Source: DATFQE01 sp963739085
GTDB taxonomy: Bacteria; Actinomycetota; Thermoleophilia; Gaiellales; Gaiellaceae
NCBI GenBank assembly: GCA_963739085.1
Contig: CAVTZA010000020.1
Coordinates: 1-64,000, forward strand
Direction of reading: 5' to 3'
DNA length: 64,000 nucleotides
The position numbers were made by a program, and so were the translations under genes. Positions within the stretch are counted from its first letter, which is position 1. The number at the start of each line of letters is the position of its first letter. Below are positions 8,407 to 15,844 of the stretch, in pieces. The notes beneath the pieces were generated by a model, which was not told where the DNA came from, searched no databases, and was given only the letters and a program-made list of their open reading frames with translations.

Positions 8407-10143
8407 CTACCGGACTCTTTCCTTGACCTGGGCCATCCACTTCAGCGACTGCAGGTAGGCGAGAGACTTGGGCCTGCGCAGGACCTCCGCGCTGCGGAGC
8501 GAGATCAGGAACTCCTCCGGATCGCGGAACGAGCGCATGCGGACGACGCCGGTGCCGACCCCCTGGAGCACGTGCGCATCGGAGCCCGCGCCCATGATGA
8601 GGTTGTACTTGCGCGCGAAGCGGAGCGCCTCGTCGTTGTGGTCCTCGCGGAGCAGTCGCGCGTTGTAGACCTCGAAGACATCGATTTCGGCGAGATGGCG
8701 GTGCAGGGTCGAGGCGTCGGGGACGGTGTGCATGCGGTCGAACGGGTGCGGGAGGTAGACGAGGCCGCCCTGCTCCTTGATCGCGGCGAGCGTGTCCGCG
8801 AAGGACAGCCGGCGGGGGATCTCCTCCTTGAGGAAGAGGCCGATCACCTCGCCCTGGCCGTCGGTCTTGATCTCCTCACCAGGGATGACGATCAGGTCGC
8901 GGTCTCGCGCGAGCTCGACCGCCTCGAGAGCGCCGCCGAAGACGTTGTGGTCGGTGACGGCGATGCCGCCGAGCCCGATCGTCTCGGCGTGGTCGAGCAG
9001 GTCCTGGGTCTCGATCGCGCAGTCGTTCGACCAGCTCGTGTGCATGTGCAGGTCGCAGAGGATCCAGTCGCGGTCCTCGAGCGGGTCCTGGCCCGTGTTA
9101 CTAGGGCGCGTGGCGCGGCGCCGGCCCGCGAGGTTCCGATAGAGCTCGTCGTGCTCGCGCGCGAGGCTGCCGAAGTCCGCTCGTTCTGCCTGCTCGCGGC
9201 TCTCACGCCCGAGCCGCGCGCGGAGCTCCGCGTTCTCGGCCAGGCGGGCGAGGGCGGCGGCGCCCAGCTCAGGCTGCTCGGCCAGGCCGGGCGGGTCGGC
9301 GATCGCAGCGCCGGCCGCCCGCGCTTCGAGCGAGACGCGCGCGAGCCCGTTCGGCGAGGGGATGAAGACGGCCGCCTCGTTCAGAAGCGGCGCACGGCTC
9401 GCTCCGTCGCGGAGCGTCCGGACGCGGACGCGGTCGCGGAGCGAGACCGGGATTGTCGGCCGGGCTGTGAGCGGCTTCGTCCGCAGGATCACGAGCTCCC
9501 ACTCGGGCAGCTCGGGCAGCACGCGCAGCGCGGCGCGGACGAGGCCGCGGTCGCCGGGCCGCCACTCGAGCACCGCCAGCTTGCGCTTCTCCTCCGGGTG
9601 GAACAGCTCGACGTCGACTCCCGGAGAGACGACGCGGTAAGCGCCCGGGAAGCGCTCTGCAGCCGCCGCTGCGACGCTCTCGGAGACGGCGAGGAGCGCG
9701 TCGGTCCGACCGAGGAGGCGCTCGCGCCGAGCGCGGGCCGGCGGGTACCCGAGGCGGTCGGGCGAGAAGAAGGTGGCCGCGGCGAGGGCGCGGGACTCCC
9801 GCAGCGCGAGATAGGAGAGGCTCGGGAGCCCGGGCTCGAAGCCGTGCACGACGTCGAAGCGGCCTCTCGAGAGCGCGAGCGCGAGGTTCGCGCGGACGCC
9901 GACCGGAACGCCGATCCGGCTCCTGCGCGAGATGGGCAGCGCCGGCCCGAGTGCGATCACGTCGGCCTCGAGCCCGTCCTGCAGCGCACGCCTCCCGGCG
10001 AGCAGGTCGCCGGCGCGGCCGGACGGGGCCAGCACCGTCACCGAATGGCCGATCGAACGGAGCCCGGCGGCGAGGCCGGAGACGTGCTCGTTGACGTCGT
10101 GCGGCTGCGACCACGAGAACGGGGTCACGAGGCAGATACGCAT
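8407..10143 (-). CDS. Glycosyltransferase family 4 domain fused to a PHP-type metal-dependent phosphoesterase domain
   Basis: 578 residues. Residues 1-345 resemble a GT-B retaining glycosyltransferase: an N-terminal MRICLVTPFSWSQPHDVNEH with a Gly-rich GLAAGLRSIGH, FDVVHGFEP, VVSPGVDVELFHP and a late donor-site-like stretch (FIPSPNGLARVSLEARAAG). From about 361 there is a PHP domain with the metal-ligand motifs DLHMHTSWS, AVTDHN, IPGEE, LPHPFDR and GAGSDAHV. The linker contains no ATG, GTG or TTG that could start a separate PHP protein, so I read this as a true fusion. The activity is unknown: sugar transfer coupled to a phosphatase or nuclease-like hydrolase. First gene of the minus-strand unit; the start ATG 10143 lies 72 bp from a divergent TetR gene. 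Confidence 0.8.
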   Translation of the reverse strand: MRICLVTPFSWSQPHDVNEHVSGLAAGLRSIGHSVTVLAPSGRAGDLLAGRRALQDGLEADVIALGPALPISRRSRIGVPVGVRANLALALSRGRFDVVHGFEPGLPSLSYLALRESRALAAATFFSPDRLGYPPARARRERLLGRTDALLAVSESVAAAAAERFPGAYRVVSPGVDVELFHPEEKRKLAVLEWRPGDRGLVRAALRVLPELPEWELVILRTKPLTARPTIPVSLRDRVRVRTLRDGASRAPLLNEAAVFIPSPNGLARVSLEARAAGAAIADPPGLAEQPELGAAALARLAENAELRARLGRESREQAERADFGSLAREHDELYRNLAGRRRATRPSNTGQDPLEDRDWILCDLHMHTSWSNDCAIETQDLLDHAETIGLGGIAVTDHNVFGGALEAVELARDRDLIVIPGEEIKTDGQGEVIGLFLKEEIPRRLSFADTLAAIKEQGGLVYLPHPFDRMHTVPDASTLHRHLAEIDVFEVYNARLLREDHNDEALRFARKYNLIMGAGSDAHVLQGVGTGVVRMRSFRDPEEFLISLRSAEVLRRPKSLAYLQSLKWMAQVKERVR

Positions 10144-10215
10144 GGCCACGGTGGTCGAGTGTAGCCCTCGTCCGGCCCTCGCCTGAGCGCCCGCGCGGGT
10201 AATCTCCCCGCTCCT

Positions 10216-10818
10216 GTGGCGGTTCGGTCCCCTGCTCAGGAGGAGAAGCGGCGCCGCATCCTCGAGGCGGCGGTGCGGGCGTTCGCCCGCAAGGGTTACC
10301 ACGCCTGTCGGGTCGGTGAGATCGCCTCCGAGGCGGGCGTCGCGTACGGCCTCGTCTACCACTACTTCACCTCGAAGGCCGAGATCCTCGAGACGATCTT
10401 CCGCGACACCTGGACGCAGATGCTCACGGCGATCGAGGCCGTCGAGGAGGAGGGCGTGCCGGCCGCCGAGCAGCTCCGCAAGGTCGCGGCGATCGTCCTG
10501 CGGACGTGGAAGCGGGACCCGGATCTCGTTCGAGTGCTGGTCCGCGAGGTCACGCGCAGCCAGCACATCCAGCGCGAGGTCGCCGAGATCGAGCAGGCCT
10601 ACGCGGTTCTGCAGCGGATCGTCGAGCGGGGCCAGAAGAACGGCGAGTTCCGCACCGACGTCGACGCGCGCCTGGGGGCGCTGATCGTCTACGGGGCTCT
10701 GGAGGAGCTGCTGACGAGCTGGGTCATGGGCCAGCTCGACGACTCCGACGAGGACGTCGACCGGGCCGAGCGCGCCGTGGTCGCGCTCGTCCTCGACGGC
10801 CTCCGCGGCGGCGACTGA
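10216..10818 (+). CDS. TetR/AcrR-family transcriptional regulator
   Basis: 200 residues from GTG 10216. The N-terminal helix-turn-helix is canonical (RRILEAAVRAFARKGYH, EIASEAGVAYGLVYHYF, SKAEIL); the remaining helical ligand domain resembles the FadR-like TetR group (TWKRDPDLVRVLVREV, IVERGQKNGEFRTDVDA). It is divergent from the GT4-PHP gene with only 72 bp between starts, so it may control that operon as well as itself. The ligand is unknown. Confidence 0.88.
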   Translation: MAVRSPAQEEKRRRILEAAVRAFARKGYHACRVGEIASEAGVAYGLVYHYFTSKAEILETIFRDTWTQMLTAIEAVEEEGVPAAEQLRKVAAIVLRTWKRDPDLVRVLVREVTRSQHIQREVAEIEQAYAVLQRIVERGQKNGEFRTDVDARLGALIVYGALEELLTSWVMGQLDDSDEDVDRAERAVVALVLDGLRGGD

Positions 10819-10860
10819 CGTCCCTCCTCCCGCTCCGTCGGGCCGATGGCCATTCCGGAC

Positions 10861-10887
10861 GTGTCCAGGGGCCTGGCCCCTGGACAC
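10861..10887. terminator. Perfect 13-bp inverted repeat, hairpin
   Basis: GTGTCCAGGGGCC, one T, then its exact reverse complement. Located 43 bp after the TetR stop. As RNA it would form an 11-bp stem with a five-base loop. No T-run follows, as is usual for terminators in very GC-rich genomes. It could equally be a palindromic repeat unit. Confidence 0.55.
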
Positions 10888-10953
10888 GGCGGCTTCGCCC
10901 ATGGCGAGTGGAACGAAAGTGTGACGATCGTTCCACAGGCACGACCAAAGCGA

Positions 10954-10979
10954 CGAGGGCCGGGGTTCCCCGGCCCTCG
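10954..10979. terminator. Perfect 12-bp inverted repeat, probable bidirectional terminator
   Basis: CGAGGGCCGGGG, TT, CCCCGGCCCTCG, lying between the convergent TetR and INO1 genes (27 bp beyond the corrected INO1 stop). Its symmetry and location suit a terminator serving both strands. Confidence 0.6.
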
Positions 10980-11039
10980 CGGCCCGCTAGCGTGTCCGTA
11001 AGAGGCTAGGCGGAGGCGCTTGCCGACGCGCTGGGCGCC

Positions 11040-12476
11040 TCAGTTACTCGCGCGTTCGCGCGGATGAAGTCCTCCACGAGCTCGTAGAGCCTCGTCGTCG
11101 TCGTACTGGACGGGCGGCGACTTCATGAAGTAGGCCGCCGGGCCCTCGAGCGTCCCGGAGATGCCGTTGTTCAGCGCCAGCTTCGCGAGGCGTACGGCGT
11201 CGATCACGATCCCCGCCGAGTTGGGGGAGTCGTGCACCTCGATCTTCAGCTCGATGTTGAGCGGCACGTCGCCGAACGACGTCCCCTCGAGCCGGATGTA
11301 CGCCCACTTGCGATCCTCGAGCCACGGCACGTGGTCGGACGGGCCGACGTGGATGTTCTTCTCGCCGAGGTCGTACTCGAGCGTCGACTTGATCGCGTTC
11401 GTCTTCGAGATCTTCTTCGACTCCAGCCGGTCGCGCTCGAGCATGTTCATGAAGTCGGCGTTGCCGCCGAAGTTCAGCTGGAACGTGCGGTCGAGCTTCA
11501 CGCCGCGCTTGCGGTAGAGCGTGGTGAGGACGCGATGCGAGATCGTCGCGCCGACCTGTGACTTGATGTCGTCGCCGATGATCGGCAGGCCGGCCTGCTG
11601 GAAGCGCTTCTGCCAGTAAGCCTCGCGCGCGATGAACACCGGCATGCAGTTCACCATCGCGCAGCCGGCGTCGAGGATCTGCTCGGCGTACCACTTCGTG
11701 GCCGCCTCGGAGCCGACCGGGAGGAAGTTGACGACGACGTCCGTGCCGGTCTCCCTGAGGATCCCGACCACGTCGTCGGTCTCGCCGGGCGCCTTCTCGA
11801 CGATCTCGCTGACGTACTTGCCGAGGCCGTCGTGGGTCATCCCGCGCGCGACGCGGATGCCCGTCTTCGGGACGTCCGCGAACTTCACCGTGTTGTTGGG
11901 GTGGGCCCAGATCGCGTCCGCGAGGTCCTTGCCGACCTTGTCCTTCGTGACGTCGAAAGCGGCAGTGAACTCGATGTCGCTGATGTGGTACCCGCCGAGA
12001 TCGACGTGCATGAGCCCGGGCACGAACTCGTCGGGCGCGGCGTCCTTGTAGTACTCGACGCCCTGGACGAGCGCGCTGGCGCAGTTGCCGACCCCGACGA
12101 TCGCGACACGGACCTTGCCGTCGTCGCTTCGGGTCTTGCCGTTGGTAGCTGCCATCTCTTCCTTTCTGCTCCTCACTCCGAGCGATTCCGAGAGGGTGCG
12201 GACGATCAGGTCGTTCGTCGAGCTGCCGAGCGAGCGAGCCTCGGCGTTGAGGCGGTCCTTGAGCTCGTCCGGCATGCGCAGGACGACGACGCCGCTCGAG
12301 CCCGGAGGCGAGCTGCGCCGGCCGCTCTCGGCGACCTCGACGCCGAAGCGGCTGCCGAGGATGCCGACGGCCAGGTCGTTCATGCTCTTGCCGCCGACGG
12401 CGACCTCGCGTGCGAGCCGGTTCTTGAGCCCCGGCGGCACGCGGACGATCACGCTCTTTCGAGTGCTATCAGCCAT
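11040..12476 (-). CDS. ino1: Inositol-1-phosphate synthase with N-terminal tandem ribbon-helix-helix domains (apparent fusion)
   Basis: Residues 108-478 are an actinobacterial-type myo-inositol-1-phosphate synthase, which turns glucose-6-phosphate into inositol phosphate with NAD: IVGVGNCASALVQG, NFLPVGSEAATKWYAEQ, GDDIKSQVGATI, NFGGNADFMNM, YFMKSPPVQY. Residues 1-105 hold two ribbon-helix-helix-like units (SVIVRVPPGLKNRLAREVAV; VVLRMPDELKDRLNAEARS), typical DNA-binding modules. Met108 has its own ribosome-binding site (AGGAAGAG), so INO1 may also be translated alone. A single indel just upstream would create TGA at 12175-12173 and split this into two genes. The C-terminus is also shifted near 11088: in the next frame it reads ELVEDFIRANARVTEA and stops at 11006. 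Downstream of a CDP-alcohol phosphatidyltransferase gene on the same strand. Confidence 0.88.
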   Translation of the reverse strand: MADSTRKSVIVRVPPGLKNRLAREVAVGGKSMNDLAVGILGSRFGVEVAESGRRSSPPGSSGVVVLRMPDELKDRLNAEARSLGSSTNDLIVRTLSESLGVRSRKEEMAATNGKTRSDDGKVRVAIVGVGNCASALVQGVEYYKDAAPDEFVPGLMHVDLGGYHISDIEFTAAFDVTKDKVGKDLADAIWAHPNNTVKFADVPKTGIRVARGMTHDGLGKYVSEIVEKAPGETDDVVGILRETGTDVVVNFLPVGSEAATKWYAEQILDAGCAMVNCMPVFIAREAYWQKRFQQAGLPIIGDDIKSQVGATISHRVLTTLYRKRGVKLDRTFQLNFGGNADFMNMLERDRLESKKISKTNAIKSTLEYDLGEKNIHVGPSDHVPWLEDRKWAYIRLEGTSFGDVPLNIELKIEVHDSPNSAGIVIDAVRLAKLALNNGISGTLEGPAAYFMKSPPVQYDDDEALRARGGLHPRERASN

Positions 12477-12515
12477 CGGCCGATAGCACTATAGCGGATA
12501 TGCGATACGCGCTAT
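12462..12515. promoter_or_regulatory. Array of palindromic half-sites at the RHH-INO1 start (operator candidate)
   Basis: AGTGCTATC (12462-12470) and GATAGCACT (12482-12490) are perfect inverted arms around an 11-bp spacer that contains the ATG of the ribbon-helix-helix reading frame. Directly beyond, ATAGCG (12491-12496) and CGCTAT (12510-12515) form a second inverted pair. Ribbon-helix-helix proteins usually bind arrays of short half-sites, so autoregulation is a reasonable inference. Confidence 0.5.
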
Positions 12516-13141
12516 GTCTGCAACTGTCGGCGCACGTGCAGCAGGCGCTGGATCACGGTCAACCAGGCCGTGACGGCGAGCAGGTAGATCGCCCACTGCA
12601 GGAGGCCCCACGGCGCGAGGATCAGGCCCGCGGAGATGACGACGACCCGCTCCGCGCGGCTGCCGAAGCCGACGTCGCCGCGCAGCCCGAGGATCTCCGC
12701 CTTCGCGCGGGCATACGAGACGAGGAAGGAGCCGATCACGGCCGCGAACGTGGCCGCGACCGCGACCTCGTTCCCCTCGCGCATGAAGATCAACGCGATC
12801 GCGCCGAGCATGAGCCCCTCGCTGACGCGGTCGGTCATCGAGTCGACGAACGCGCCGAACGGCGTGGCCTTGCCGCTCGAGCGCGCGAGCGCCCCGTCCA
12901 GGATGTCGAGGATCGAGCCGACGATGAAGAGCGCAGCTCCGATCCAGAAGGCCGCCAGCTCGTGCCGATCCTCGAAGTAGACGGTGACTGCGGCGGCCGC
13001 GCAGAGCAGCACGCCACCCGCGGTCAGCGCGTTCGGCGTCACCCGCGTCCGTCCGAGCCGGCCCATCCAGCGGGCCGCGACACGGCGCGTGCCGGTCGTG
13101 TAGCCGTCCTTGACGCGGCCGAGGGCCTCGCTTCGGGCCAT
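12512..13141 (-). CDS. CDP-alcohol phosphatidyltransferase, probably phosphatidylinositol-phosphate synthase
   Basis: 209-residue integral membrane enzyme carrying the full family signature: DILDGALARSSG followed by GAFVDSMTD, which is D-x2-DG-x2-AR-x8-G-x3-D-x3-D. The family moves a phosphatidyl group from CDP-diacylglycerol to an alcohol. Because INO1 follows on the same strand 35 bp away, inositol phosphate is the likely acceptor, as in actinobacterial phosphatidylinositol-phosphate synthase; this is inference from context. About six hydrophobic segments. It starts 9 bp after the PAP2-like gene. Confidence 0.85.
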   Translation of the reverse strand: MARSEALGRVKDGYTTGTRRVAARWMGRLGRTRVTPNALTAGGVLLCAAAAVTVYFEDRHELAAFWIGAALFIVGSILDILDGALARSSGKATPFGAFVDSMTDRVSEGLMLGAIALIFMREGNEVAVAATFAAVIGSFLVSYARAKAEILGLRGDVGFGSRAERVVVISAGLILAPWGLLQWAIYLLAVTAWLTVIQRLLHVRRQLQT

Positions 13142-13150
13142 GTGCAGAGG

Positions 13151-13891
13151 TTAGTGCCTGAACGCTGCGCGTAGTTGCCGGCGGTACACGAACCCGCCTG
13201 CGACCACGGCCAGCACGATGCCCGCGAGCACGTCGAGCCAGAAGTGGTTGCCGGTCGCCATCACGGAGAACCACACCCACACCGGCCACGCGAGCCAGAT
13301 CAGCTTGGCCCAGGAGTGGCGGACCACACTGGCCATCACGACGCCGACGATCAACGCGTCCGCCGAGTGGAGGCTGGGCATCGCGGCGTACGGGTTCGCG
13401 GCCAGCTCCACGAGGCCGCTGCCGTGGTTGAGACCCCCGAACGTCGAGAGCGTGTCGACGAAGCCGACCTCGGGGAACATGCGCGGCGGCGCCGTCGGCA
13501 GCAGCACGTAGCCGATGAGCCCGAGCACGTTCGCGAGCATGATCGCGTTGCGGAAGCGGATGAACGACTCGTTGCGGCGCAGGTACACGAAGAGAAGCGC
13601 GAGCCCCATCACCGTGAACTGCGACAGCCAGTAGGTCGCCGAGACCGACCACGTGAGGAAGTCGCTGCTGTGCGCGTAGCTCTGGAGCGAGAGCTCCCAG
13701 AGGCCGCTCGCGCGCCGCTCGATGTCGATGACCTTGAGGCCGTTGTCGAACGCGTCCCCGGGGTTGCGGTCGGCGATCCCGCGCACGACCTGGTACGCGG
13801 CGAGGAAGCCGAACCAGATTCCCAGCTGCAGGAAGAGGTCGCCCCACCCGCGCGGAAGCACACGCCTCTGCGTGGCGGTTGCGGCAGTCAT
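13151..13891 (-). CDS. PAP2-superfamily membrane enzyme, Aur1/inositol-phosphotransferase-like
   Basis: 246 residues, several membrane segments. Motifs follow the PAP2_3/Aur1 pattern: LLPTAPPRMFPEVGF, then NPYAAMPSLHSADAL with the catalytic-type His, then ATGNHFWLDVLAG. PAP2 proteins cleave or transfer lipid phosphate groups. In yeast, Aur1 moves inositol phosphate to ceramide. Here it is the first gene of a unit with a CDP-alcohol phosphatidyltransferase and INO1, so a role in dephosphorylating or remodelling an inositol phospholipid is plausible but unproven. Confidence 0.75.
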   Translation of the reverse strand: MTAATATQRRVLPRGWGDLFLQLGIWFGFLAAYQVVRGIADRNPGDAFDNGLKVIDIERRASGLWELSLQSYAHSSDFLTWSVSATYWLSQFTVMGLALLFVYLRRNESFIRFRNAIMLANVLGLIGYVLLPTAPPRMFPEVGFVDTLSTFGGLNHGSGLVELAANPYAAMPSLHSADALIVGVVMASVVRHSWAKLIWLAWPVWVWFSVMATGNHFWLDVLAGIVLAVVAGGFVYRRQLRAAFRH

Positions 13892-13976
13892 GCAGACGCC
13901 TCCGTGTGAGCGCGGCTTCTCGGCACGAAGTGGTGGATTCTAACCTCAGGCCCGGTCACAGTCAGAATCTTCCCCC

Positions 13977-14774
13977 TTGAGCAGCGGCTACGACATCTGG
14001 TCCAGGTACACGACGGAAGGGTTCGGGGAGGCGTATCACGCCTCCCGCCCGGCCCCGCCCGAGGCCCTCCTGAGGCTGCTCTGCCGGCTCGCCCGCGTCG
14101 AGCGTCCGCGCTGCGTGGTCGACGTCGGGTCGGGCACGGGCTTGTCCACCCGCGCGTGGGCTCCGTTCGCCGACGACGTCGTGGGCGTCGAGCCGAATCC
14201 CGAGATGCGCGCGGCTGCCGAGGCGGACACGCCTTCTGACAACGTCCGCTACGTGGCGGGCTATTCCGACGCCACCGGGCTCGAGGACGACAGCGCGGAT
14301 CTCGTCACCTACTCGCAGTCGCTGCACTGGATGGATCCGCTCCCGACGTTCGCGGAGGCCGCGCGCGTCCTGCGCCCTGGCGGCGTCTTCGCCGCCTACG
14401 ACTACGAGCTTCCTCCCTCGGTCGACTGGGAGGTCGACTCCGCGTTCGAGTACTTCCTGCTGCGGGTCGGCAAGTTCCGCCGCGAGCGGCTGTCGATGCC
14501 TCCGGCCGAGAAGGCCGGCCACGTCCCGCGCATGCGCGAGAGCGGCCGCTTCCGTTACGTCCGCGAGCTCGGCGTCAGCGGCGAGGACGCGGGGAGCGCC
14601 GCCCGTGTGGTGGGCCTCGCGCTGAGCCTCGGCCCGGTGGGCCGCCTGCTCGAGGAGGGCCTGAGCGAGGAGGAGATCGGCCTCAAAGGCCTGCGCGAGG
14701 CGGCCGACCGCGTCCTCGGCGACCGCCAAGTGACCTGGACGCTGAGCTACCGCGTCCGCTTCGGGCTGGTCTAG
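13977..14774 (+). CDS. Class I SAM-dependent methyltransferase
   Basis: 265 residues from TTG 13977. Motif I VVDVGSGTGLSTR, acidic residue in VVGVEPNPEM, motif II-like ADLVTYSQSLHWMD and RVLRPGGVFAAYD identify a small-molecule-type methyltransferase. The acceptor is unknown. Its stop overlaps the stop of the convergent moaA gene inside the palindrome CTAG. Confidence 0.82.
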   Translation: MSSGYDIWSRYTTEGFGEAYHASRPAPPEALLRLLCRLARVERPRCVVDVGSGTGLSTRAWAPFADDVVGVEPNPEMRAAAEADTPSDNVRYVAGYSDATGLEDDSADLVTYSQSLHWMDPLPTFAEAARVLRPGGVFAAYDYELPPSVDWEVDSAFEYFLLRVGKFRRERLSMPPAEKAGHVPRMRESGRFRYVRELGVSGEDAGSAARVVGLALSLGPVGRLLEEGLSEEEIGLKGLREAADRVLGDRQVTWTLSYRVRFGLV

Positions 14775-14817
14775 GCGACTCGCACCCGGCGAGGCAACGT
14801 CCGCCAGACCCTCCTAG
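14771..14817 (-). repeat. Fragment of the structured repeat family (copy E) at the moaA 3' end
   Basis: Seventeen bases (CCGCCAGACCCTCCTAG, plus strand) are identical to the right end of copy A at 61760-61776. A further shared GGGTGCGA on the minus strand lies at a similar offset. The fragment runs from the CTAG shared by the two stop codons inward into moaA. Confidence 0.6.
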
Positions 14818-15802
14818 CCCCGATCTGCGACATCGAGCGGCTCGCGCGGACGAAGCCGGGCTCGTTGATGCGGTGCTTCAGCTCCTTGTGGGCGACGGCG
14901 TTCCGCAGCAGCGCCTCGAGCTCCGAGTCGGTCGCACCCGTGCGCAGCGGCTCCTTCAGATCCCACTCCCGCCGCGAGAACAGGCAGGTGCGGAGCCTGC
15001 CGTCGGCGGTCAGGCGGATGCGATCGCAGGACGAGCAGAACGGCTCGGACACCGGGTTCACGAAGCCGATCTCGCCCGCGCCGTCGGCGAATCCGAAGCG
15101 GCGGGCGGTGGAGGACGCCTTTGCAGGGAGCTCGACCAGCGGCCAGTGCTCCTCGATCAGCGCGCGGATCTCCCCGCCGGTGAGCACGTCGTCCTCGCGC
15201 CACGCCTCGTCGGCGTCGAGCGGCATGAACTCGATGAAGCGCACGACGTACGGCTTCCGCCGCGCGAGCTCCGCGAGCGCCGGGACCTCCGCTTCGGTGA
15301 AGCCGCGCACCGCGACGCAGTTGACCTTGATCGGCCGCAGCTCCGGGTAGCGCTCGGCCTCGGCGAGGCCGGCGAGGACGCGGTCGAGCGCGTCGCGCCG
15401 CGTGATCTCGGCGAAGCGCACGTGCGAGAGCGAGTCGAGCGAGACGTTGATCCGCCGCAGCCCGGCGGCCACGAGCGGGCCCGCGAGGCGATCGAGCAGG
15501 ACGCCGTTCGTCGTCAGGGAGAGATCGGCGACTCCCTCGACGCGCGCGAGCTTCTCGATCAGCACCGGCAGTTCGCGACGGACGAGCGGCTCGCCGCCCG
15601 TGAGCCGTACCTCGTCGACGCCCATCGCCGCGAGCAGTCCGACGAGCCGCTCGATCTCCTCGAAGGACAGGACCTCGCTCTGGGGCAGCCACTCGAGCCC
15701 TTCGGCGGGCATGCAGTAGCGGCAGCGGAAGTTGCACTTGTCCGTGACGGACACGCGCACGCTCCGGATCTCGCGACCCCACGAGTCGACAAGCGGTTCC
15801 AC
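14771..15802 (-). CDS. moaA: GTP 3',8-cyclase MoaA (molybdenum cofactor biosynthesis)
   Basis: Radical-SAM enzyme for the first step of molybdopterin synthesis. The N-terminal cluster is CNFRCRYC, with LTGGEPLVR and INVSLDSLS. The C-terminal second cluster is CSSCDRIRLTADG...C. GTG 15802 gives about 343 residues. MoaA proteins normally end soon after SMSQIG. Here 14 extra residues (RRVWRTLPRRVRVA) follow, and they lie exactly on a fragment of the repeat family described at 61603, so the end looks like an insertion-derived extension. No other molybdopterin genes are in the window. Confidence 0.92.
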   Translation of the reverse strand: MEPLVDSWGREIRSVRVSVTDKCNFRCRYCMPAEGLEWLPQSEVLSFEEIERLVGLLAAMGVDEVRLTGGEPLVRRELPVLIEKLARVEGVADLSLTTNGVLLDRLAGPLVAAGLRRINVSLDSLSHVRFAEITRRDALDRVLAGLAEAERYPELRPIKVNCVAVRGFTEAEVPALAELARRKPYVVRFIEFMPLDADEAWREDDVLTGGEIRALIEEHWPLVELPAKASSTARRFGFADGAGEIGFVNPVSEPFCSSCDRIRLTADGRLRTCLFSRREWDLKEPLRTGATDSELEALLRNAVAHKELKHRINEPGFVRASRSMSQIGARRVWRTLPRRVRVA

Positions 15803-15844
15803 TCTGCGAGCGTAGCCGTTCGGTCGGGTCCGTATCGTCCCGGC

